Part shown: in pieces, positions 57,336 to 64,000 of the stretch | Layout: each line of letters opens with the position of its first letter | How positions within the stretch are numbered: position 1 is the first letter of the stretch | Assembly (NCBI RefSeq): GCF_036884655.1 | Contig: NC_088342.1 | Span: 17,609,501-17,673,500 of the forward strand | Source: Musa acuminata AAA Group | Lineage: Eukaryota; Streptophyta; Magnoliopsida; Zingiberales; Musaceae | Reading direction: 5' to 3' | DNA length: 64,000 nt | Translations under genes and position numbers: made by a program | Notes under the pieces: generated by a model | What the model saw: the letters and a program-made list of their open reading frames with translations, nothing else | Database searches by the model: none | What the model was told of the DNA's origin: nothing

Positions 57336-57717
57336 CCTTGCAGATTCTAAACTTGGGGTTTATCTCTTTAGGGGATCGGCCTCCTTGGAACTCTATAGGG
57401 GTTCCTCCCTCCAAGTTGCTGCTCAAAGGCTGCAGAAAAGATTCATATATTGCTTATCAAAAGATGAGGAATACATGGCTATTTATAGGGCTTCTAAACC
57501 CTAACTTCTAATAGGACTCATACACAGGACTCCTACTTCTAACCAACTCCTAATATGACTCCTACTCAAGACTCCTATTCCTTTACAACTCCTAATTCAT
57601 CTCTAAGAAACAACCTCCTAACCCTAGCCGGCCTCTTCACCTCTTTAATAGGGGTCGGCTTAGGTAGGTTTTACATGAATGTCCCTCTCAATTAGGATCC
57701 TAACTAGAGTCCTAACA
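57336..57717 (-). repeat. E6 5' LTR, remainder after E7
   Basis: The LTR continues from CCTTGCAGATTC to CCTAACA. The terminal hairpin is damaged here (TAGGATCCTAACTAG). It is followed by TTTCG, the E6 target duplication, and then by hAT-like sequence. Confidence 0.92.
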
Positions 57718-57948
57718 TTTCGACCGTTACCGAGTGGTACCGGGCGGTAACGGTCGATTGAGTTGTGCTAGGTGGTAACGGTCGAAATTTCGACTGTTCC
57801 CGCCCGATATTACCCCATATCATCCGATATGGGGTTTTTTGAACATACCGTCCGGTAGCGGGCGGTCCACGTACCGGTAGCCTGTCGGACCGGTACGTAC
57901 CACCCGTACCAGGTGGTACGATTCGATATGGTAGACCTTGGTTCTAGC

Positions 57949-58217
57949 ATTAGTTCAAACCTGATTTTGGCAGCAATGTCTATCCATTTATTGTTGTTAT
58001 GTTCTGAACTAGATGATCAAGTTGAGTTTATGAAATTATAACATTTTTTCTTCCAACAATTCTGTGAAAATCTATATAACGAATATATAATTTTCAGCAT
58101 GTTCCTTAAATTAAAAACAAATAAGCCTTCATTGGTCAGTCTAACATTTGCGAAAGATCTTGGATTGTAATAAAGATGTAATAACCTCGTGATTTTTATA
58201 AATTCAAAAGATATCCT
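57949..58217. other. Short stretch between the hAT-like element and the next gypsy element
   Basis: It joins 45,781 once the hAT-like element is taken out. The minus strand across that join reads KWIDIAAKIRFELMLEQQ before a stop, which looks like a piece of an old protein-coding sequence of unknown origin. No known motif is present. Confidence 0.35.
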
Positions 58218-58855
58218 TGACACGGGAGTATCTAATTTACTAAATCTGATCATATGAACCTTGATTATGATATGATATTTTTTTCAGCCAACAATGATGC
58301 CACATAATCTTCAACTCAGCTCACTCAAATATAACAGCTCATAAGCATATTCCCTGTACAAAGTTAAAGTTGTTTCAAGGTGTTTTTCTTCATGACAAAG
58401 GAATGTATTAACGGAGTTGGTTAGCAGCTGTGAACATTTCTTCATGACCAAGGAATGCATTAAAGGAGTTGGTTAGCAGCTGTAAACACTTAATTTCAAA
58501 ATTCCCTATGCCTGAAGGGTTGTTTCATGCACTAGTATTTATTTTGGTATTTAGGACTTAGAAAAGACTTTAGAAACTGATGATATTTTACAGAAGCTCT
58601 CTTAGAGTTCTCGCCTAAACTCTGTATCTCTTGGATGCTTCTTTTAGTGGTGAGTCTTTTATTTTCAGTTCTATGTCTTTGTTTAATTTCCTTAGGGTGA
58701 TGAACTTTCTGTATCCCTTTGTGATTTTGAACTGGGTGGTGAGCTGTTTTTCGATTTTATTGAGTTCGTACATTTTCCATCCGAAAAAATTGTACTATCG
58801 GTTTTCTTTCGAGTTCTATTCTACTTTACCCCCATTCTATATCACGCCGGTATCA
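58218..58855 (+). repeat. Probable 5' LTR of a Ty3/gypsy element (family C)
   Basis: It ends with CA three bases before a primer site TGGTATCAGAGC (58,859-58,870). The start is proposed at TGACACGGGAG, which is a partial inverse of the end (reverse complement TGATACCGGCG). Length would be about 638 bp. The start is uncertain because the second LTR is not in the window. Confidence 0.5.
58388..58491 (+). repeat. Two tandem 52-bp units in the family C LTR
   Basis: CTTCATGACAAAGGAATGTA and CTTCATGACCAAGGAATGCA begin two consecutive 52-bp units (58,388-58,439 and 58,440-58,491) that also share GGAGTTGGTTAGCAGCTGT. Only a few bases differ between them. Duplicated U3 segments often act as enhancers. 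That role is not shown here. Confidence 0.85.
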
Positions 58856-58885
58856 ATTTGGTATCAGAGCTAAAGGCTAGAGATC

Positions 58886-59622
58886 ATGGCAAGGCGGAAT
58901 GGAAAAGATGTAGTTGGTGAAGTTAGCGGCCATGAAGATGACGCTGAGTCGTTGAGGCTGCAGCTACAAAGATTACTACGTAGTCTACAAGAAAAAAATG
59001 AAATAATTGAAGAACTTCGAAGTAGAAACAACCAGCATAAAAATGATGTCCGTGAGTTAACTTCTGATGATGATACACCTCTTCCAAGGGAGTCGAGAAG
59101 ATGTCGAATAAGGCATGGAGTCCAAGACGAGTGGCAGAATAAATATAACCCAAGATTGGAGATTCCATAATTTGAAGGTAAAATAAATGTTGATGACTTT
59201 ATCGATTGGCTTAATACAGTAGAAAGAATTTTCGATTTTCATGAACCACCAGAACAAAAGAAGGTCAAACTTGTGGCACTCAAACTCAGACGGAATGCAT
59301 CTTTTTGGTGGGAAAATCTGAAGAAACAAAGAGAACGTAAGGGGACGAGTAAGATCGGGACATGGGAAAAAATGAAAAGGGAGCTGAAAAGAAAATATTT
59401 ACCTGACAATTATAGGCAAGAGATCTTTCTCAAAATCCATTATTTTAAGCAAAAAGATCTTAGTGTGGAGTACACTGCAGATTTCGATAATCTGATGTTA
59501 AAAGGAGAGTTTGTGGAACCGGAAGAGCAAACCATTGCAAGATACTTAGGAGGTCTGAAATATGAGATTGCCAAAGTGGTTCAACTACAGCCATATTGGT
59601 CTTTAAATGATGTAAGCTGGCA
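58886..59622 (+). pseudogene. Family C gag, broken
   Basis: The frame starts MARRNGKDVVGE sixteen bases after the primer site. It encodes a coiled-coil-like segment (LRLQLQRLLRSLQEKNEIIE), a TAA at 59,168-59,170 in RLEIP-FEGKINVDDFIDWL, then the gypsy gag core VALKLRRNASFWWENL, WEKMKRELKRKYLP and EYTADFDNL. A one-base frameshift lies near 59,620 at the LNDV/LALKVE border. In the living element Gag packages RNA. Confidence 0.88.
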
Positions 59623-60591
59623 TTGAAAGTTGAAAAGCAACAGAAGTTTGAAAAGAGTTCTCGGTACGGCTCAAAAAAATGCTATACAAAAGGAGGAAGT
59701 TTCAAGCCTATTGTCCAAAGCAAGGCGATATCAAAAGTGCAAGAAAAGAGTGAAGAATCTGTTGGCAACAAAAAAACACCAAATTCTTCTATCCCAAGTC
59801 GCCGAAATTTCTTCAAATGTCATGGTTTTGGGCATATTGCTTTAGATTGTCCAAATAGGAGAATTGTAACTTTGGTTGAAGATCATAATGATGGAGGAGA
59901 AGATGAAGCCGACGACGAACCAAAATATGATGAAGATGAGGAAGAGGTTACTTATGCAGATCATGGTTTGTCTATTGTATTGCAACATAGATTGCAAGTG
60001 TCTTATGTAGCCGATGATGAAAGTTGGGTGCGAAAAAATGTGTTTCACACTAAATGCAATTCTTTTGGCAAGGTGTGCTTGGTGATCATCGACAGCGGCA
60101 GTTTTGAGAACGTGGTTTCTTTGAAGATGGTGCAGAAACTGAAGTTGGACACAATCCCTCATCCACATTCATACCAATTATGTTGGTTGCAAAAAGGAAA
60201 TGACATCAAGGTAACTAAAAGATGTTTAGTTTCATTTTCTATTGACAAGTATTATAAAGACGAAGTGTGGTGTGATGTTGCTCCTATAGATGCTTGTCAT
60301 TTGCTGTTGGGAAGACCTTGGCATTATAATATAAGGGTGTTGTATGATGGCTATAAACATACTTATTCTTTTAAGATGAATGAAAAGAAGATTATCTTAG
60401 CTCCATTACAACCTTCCGAAATTAGTGCACCAAAGAAGGAAGTTAGTGTTTTTATATCTTATGGTGAATGCAAATATGAATTAGACAATGGTGGTCATGT
60501 TTTGGCACTAATGGTAGTACAGGAGAACGAACAACATAAGGAGACACCGGAAATCATGTTTCAAGATGTTATACCGGAAGAGATTCCACAT
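59623..60591 (+). pseudogene. Family C zinc knuckle and protease, truncated by insertion
   Basis: The frame continues after the gag frameshift. The zinc knuckle reads FFKCHGFGHIALDC, with the first Cys replaced by Phe, so zinc binding should be impaired. An acidic linker and the protease follow: CLVIIDSGSFENVVS (DSG triad), HPHSYQLCWLQKG, DACHLLLGRPWHYN. At 60,591, in VIPEEIPH just before RT would begin, the element is cut by another LTR. RT and integrase are not in the window. Confidence 0.9.
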
Positions 60592-61037
60592 TGTCACGGA
60601 CTTAGCTGGTTTTGCCTAAGTCGTGCGGCACCCTTGTGTGTCCGTCCGCGAAGGTCAACCTCCCCGAAGCCTCCCATTGTCTCTTAGGACCAACAAAAGA
60701 GAGAACGGGCTAGAGAGAACGCCTCAATCGGGATCCACAAGCAAACATCTCCGAAAAACACTTCATAGACAATGCAAATTACAAACAGACCTTACAAGCT
60801 CTGAACAGTGGCACAACAAAGGGTAAAATGGTCCATTACAGACCGAAAATCTCTCGCACGTGTCCACATGACACAACCTTTATTTACAAGCCTAAAGAGG
60901 CCACCAACCCAACTAAAATGGGACTATTAAGCCTTCAGCCGCCCCTCTACATGCTGTACAAGGCATGAACATGCCAAAAGACATAGACATACATAAGCAT
61001 TACATCAAACATCTTGTTTATAAGTTTATCCGTGACA
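60592..61037 (-). repeat. 3' LTR of a LARD-like gypsy element
   Basis: A 446-bp LTR with perfect inverted ends TGTCACGGA and TCCGTGACA. It interrupts the family C protease frame at 60,591. CACAT (60,587-60,591) should be the left target duplication. On the right it borders TTCTCCCCCACTTATT, which on the minus strand is a purine tract (AATAAGTGGGGGAGAA), so the element is on the minus strand and its 5' end lies beyond the window. Confidence 0.88.
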
Positions 61038-64000
61038 TTCTCCCCCACTTATTCCTTCGACATCCTCGTTGAAGCCTTTATCGCCACTGCAACTCCTCGC
61101 CTTAGCTAAGTCTTCAATCTTCTACTCCAGCTACAATGCGCCTCTTGGCTCCCAGCTGCTCTCCGCTGCTGTTTTTGAGTTGTCGAACCTTTGATCCGCC
61201 ATGCTGCTTCAACTTACCAATGACTCTGACTCTAGTGTGGGGTTGGCTGAGTTGTGTTGATCATTGTTAATTCCTGCGGATCCCCCAAATGAAGGAAAAG
61301 ACCATCCTTACTGCGCCAGTCTCTCAAATTCCTCATGCTGCTTGAACTGGGTGGATGCTTGTTGGAGCTTTAACGAGCATCGTCTCGCAAACTTCTAAAG
61401 TTTTGGGTCCTTCCTCCACAAAATTTGCTCATTGACTCTTCTTTCACTTAGTTGTCACATCCAAGTAGGTTCGCATCACTTCCGCTTTCGATTGGCATTT
61501 CGTTGGGAAATGAAGCGGACAATCTACTCTCAATAGCACTGATCACCGTTGGTGAGGATTTGACAACTATTGTCTTCTATTATCTTCGAAGGGTCTTTGT
61601 ACTTGTGCAGAGCTCCTCTGGTGGATAGATAAGAGAATTGGGGTACTCGGTTTCACCCATTCTCTTAAAGGTTGAGAAGGCAAAGGTTACTTGACTTCGC
61701 CCGCCTCCTCCAGGTTGTACTCCATGCATCGAGCTGGTTACTAGCCTTCGCCTGCTCTTTGCTCACACTTCTGAAGCACTTGAAGTGTTTGCACTCCTTG
61801 CGTTGAGTTAGTTACTGTGATTCACCTTCTCAATGCCATCGAACTTCTGGAATGCAGGAAGTTTTCACCCCAACTTTGGAGTAATTCTCTCATAGGTTTG
61901 GTCGCCTTTGGGATTGTACCGTCTTCTCCATCAACCCTGCCGCCTACTCCACTGAGTAGCAAAGGTACAGCACTGCATACTGCCTGCTTCGTTCCTTGGT
62001 TATGCACTCTTGCATGACCCAAGTCCTTCACTTTCGGCTATCTTGATGAGAAGCCCATTGACACCGGTCTTACGAAGTTCTTCGGCCTCTGCCCTTCAGC
62101 CTTGTCTCAGTACTTGGAGATTGCCTCTGCATTCTCCACATCCTCGGCCCCTTTCACGACCAAGCGCTCTCCCTCCCTGAGAGCAAGGGATCAATGACTT
62201 TCACGGAAGTCCCGCCTCTGCGGTACCATGGCGCCGCCATGCCCATGGCACTACTATCCGTCGCCTCGCATCTACATCCCTTTTCTTCACAATCAGTAGA
62301 TATGCCTCCGTGACACTCCTCCGAGTCCACCTCCATTCTAACTGATTGCTTGATTTTGGGTAGCTAAGTCCCTCTGGACTCATCGTTGCTTCCTCGCCCC
62401 TTTCGACCCCCCTGCTTCAACACCTCTGTGTTCTCCAAGCAGTCTGTTTAGTCGATTGAAAGACAGACTGCAACTCCCATGCATGGCCTCTGCCATCACG
62501 TTGTAGGGTTTGCACCGATTCTGTTCTCTCCTTAGCTTCCTTGGTAGCAACGTTCGCTTACTCGGCCTTGTCCTCTGACTTGCCGGACTCCCTTAAGCGA
62601 ATATGAGCTCTGGAGCAGTCCAACTCTCCAGCTGCTTCGATCATACCTCTACATGATCAAATCCCTCCTATGGAACTCACTGGTACTTGCATTCGAACTT
62701 TTCCCTTGGTGGAACCCAGCCCCCATATGCTGATGACCAAGGCTTTCATCCGATGCAAAATTCGATGCACGCACGGAAGACCCACCTCTGCGGTACCATG
62801 GCCTTCACTCAAATCCATAGCCCTTCTTGCCGTTGTGTTGTTCACCGAAGTGGAGCTTCCAGTAGCTCCTGATCATACCTCCATATGATCTAGTCCCTCC
62901 CGGGACTATGTCGTGTGTATCGCATTGCCACGAACTATTCCACCACGATCCGCTGCACCATGTCGCCTCTTGGTGACATCTCCATTGCATTCTGATCCTT
63001 GTGGAATAAACTCGAATTGTGAACCCTCCATGTGTGGCCTCTACCAATACATCGCAGGGTCTCCTCCACCTTCGATTTTGTTCGCTCCTTTGGCAATCGA
63101 CCTTCATCCACCCACTCTTGGGTCACACCTAGATGAAGCACCGCTCTAGGATAGTCCGTCGCCTAGTAGCTCCCGAAGTCCACCGACTTCACTGTAATTT
63201 GTGCACCATTGTCTGGATCCTGGGCCTCTGCCCCTACCAGCACAATCTCCGCTGCGCACCGCTTCCTTCATGGCAACTTGAATGACAACACTGGCATATT
63301 CTTCAAGAGTACCCGCCTTTGCGTCCTCTTGCCCCGTGCTAAGGCCTTCTGAACCCAACTTCGTCTCTGCAAATTGAGTCGCCTTAGTTCCTCCATCAAA
63401 TGCTTTTCCGAGATAAGGTGCATGTGCCCAGAAGCTCCCTTCTTCTTCGGCACCATGCAAGATGAGTCCGCTCCGTCAGAATGAAGGACCCATGGAACAA
63501 CATGATCCTACTCTTGCCTCTGCAAGAGTTCATGTCCTTGACCTCTGTCTAAGGAAAGCACTGTGCCTCTACTCCATGTTCCAACTTCTATGCTGGCTCC
63601 CTTCATGCGGCTTGAGTACTTCGCCAAGTTACACACAAGTTGCTCCGCTCCTCGTTTTTGCATTGAGTCGATGGTGGCCCTCGCGCCCACCATTCCACAG
63701 GTCAGCCCTCCCTTGAGTCCGATCTCCATATCGACTCCAAGTGTGCCTTCATTTAAGTTGCTTTGGGTCGCTCCCCCACTTGATCTCGCAATGCATCCAC
63801 CAATGCATTCTCTCAAGCGAGATCATGCGACGACTCCTCGCCGCTTGCTCAGTCCATCGAGCTTCGTGGAGTTGTTGTTTGTTGAGGTACTCCTCCTCAA
63901 CATGTGAGGTCCGCCTCACATGATTCTCCCTCTAGAGAGCCGGGACTTATCCCTCCTGGATAACTGTCCCATTGGAGCAACATCTCTCTTCATTTCGAAG
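61038..64000 (-). mobile_element. Internal region of the LARD-like element, runs off the window
   Basis: Nearly 3 kb of pyrimidine-rich (plus strand) DNA have no recognisable gag, RT or integrase. Degenerate internal repeats are seen: CCTCTGCGGTACCATGGC at about 62,215 and 62,790, GATCATACCTCYA..ATGATC with CCCTCC at about 62,640 and 62,872. Minus-strand open frames such as 63,146-63,460 (EYASVVIQVAMKEAVRSGDC) and 62,657-62,845 (DLSEGHGTAEVGLPCVHRIL) are peptide-like but unassigned. Long non-coding interiors with LTRs define LARDs. A coding 5' half outside the window is not excluded. Confidence 0.6.

Larger units (their letters stand above)
47036..57717 (-). mobile_element. E6: chromovirus copy, subfamily A, split by E7
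   Basis: The left LTR is 47,036-47,429. The right LTR is split into 52,113-52,121 and 57,336-57,717. The target duplication TTTCG is perfect (47,031-47,035 and 57,718-57,722). It is inserted in the hAT-like element. Without E7 the element is about 5.5 kb, longer than its relatives because its leader has an extra ~190-bp unit. Coding regions are fragmented. Confidence 0.92.
45790..57940 (-). mobile_element. hAT-like DNA transposon, split by E6
   Basis: The ends are CAAGGTTCGCATTATCG on the left and, reverse-complemented, CAAGGTCTACCATATCG on the right. The 8-bp flanks are GTTCTAGG (45,782-45,789) and GTTCTAGC (57,941-57,948), matching at seven of eight. Without the nested insertion (47,036-57,722) it is about 1.46 kb. 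The subterminal regions are packed with GGTACGGTAC, GTACCGG and GGTAACGGTCGA repeats. It retains only a transposase-like C-terminal exon, so it is a deletion derivative. Confidence 0.75.

Noticed and set aside
62154..63816. Many short open frames on both strands at the right end taken as genes
   Set aside because: They overlap each other in repeated pyrimidine-rich DNA of an LTR element. None has a known domain or a clear start and splice context.

Overview
The window is nuclear DNA of a flowering plant. Two host genes are recognisable: a nuclear gene for a chloroplast-lumen photosystem II factor (PSB27, 9,452-9,970, minus) and the last three coding exons of a calcium-dependent protein kinase (11,086-13,806, minus). 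A third locus may be marked by one lone exon at 22,088-22,209. The rest is mostly transposable elements inserted into one another. The GC-rich PSB27 coding sequence and the mix of elements suggest a monocot, perhaps the banana/ginger order. That is an impression, not a proof.

Layout. 1-3,045: 3' part of a Tork/TNT1-like Ty1/copia element with its LTR. 3,046-6,128: SIRE/Maximus-type copia tail, one LTR and a second, diverged LTR. 6,190-6,990: relic of copia gag-protease on the minus strand. 7,000-9,450: AT-rich DNA, a microsatellite, degenerate repeats and a GC-rich island. 9,452-14,532: the two host genes. 14,533-57,717: seven copies (E1-E7) of one Ty3/gypsy chromovirus family, six on minus and one on plus, set in older hosts. 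These hosts are an RTE LINE carrying a hAT-like MITE, a gag-protease gypsy relic (29,636-43,830) split by E5 and E4, and a hAT-like element (45,790-57,940) split by E6, which is itself split by E7. 58,218-60,591: LTR, gag and protease of another gypsy element. 60,592-64,000: that element is cut by a LARD-like element which runs off the window.

The most interesting system is the E1-E7 family. Gag, zinc knuckle, protease, RNase H and a chromodomain-like tail are present. Every copy that retains the region carries the same damage in reverse transcriptase: a small frame-changing deletion, an out-of-frame block that stays open, and loss of the block that normally holds the YxDD box. Copies that retain integrase share the loss of most of its core. 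Yet the copies have intact LTRs and target-site duplications: CCCTT, GACTG, GGAGG, AGAAC, TTTCG and GAAAG/GAAAT. The simplest reading is a non-autonomous chromovirus that spread after losing its enzymes, using enzymes supplied by another element. Two subfamilies are visible. A has a 393-394 bp LTR. B has a 437-438 bp LTR with its terminal hairpin module triplicated and six extra bases missing in RT.

No protein-coding transposon copy here looks able to make its own complete enzyme set. All boundaries were read by eye.
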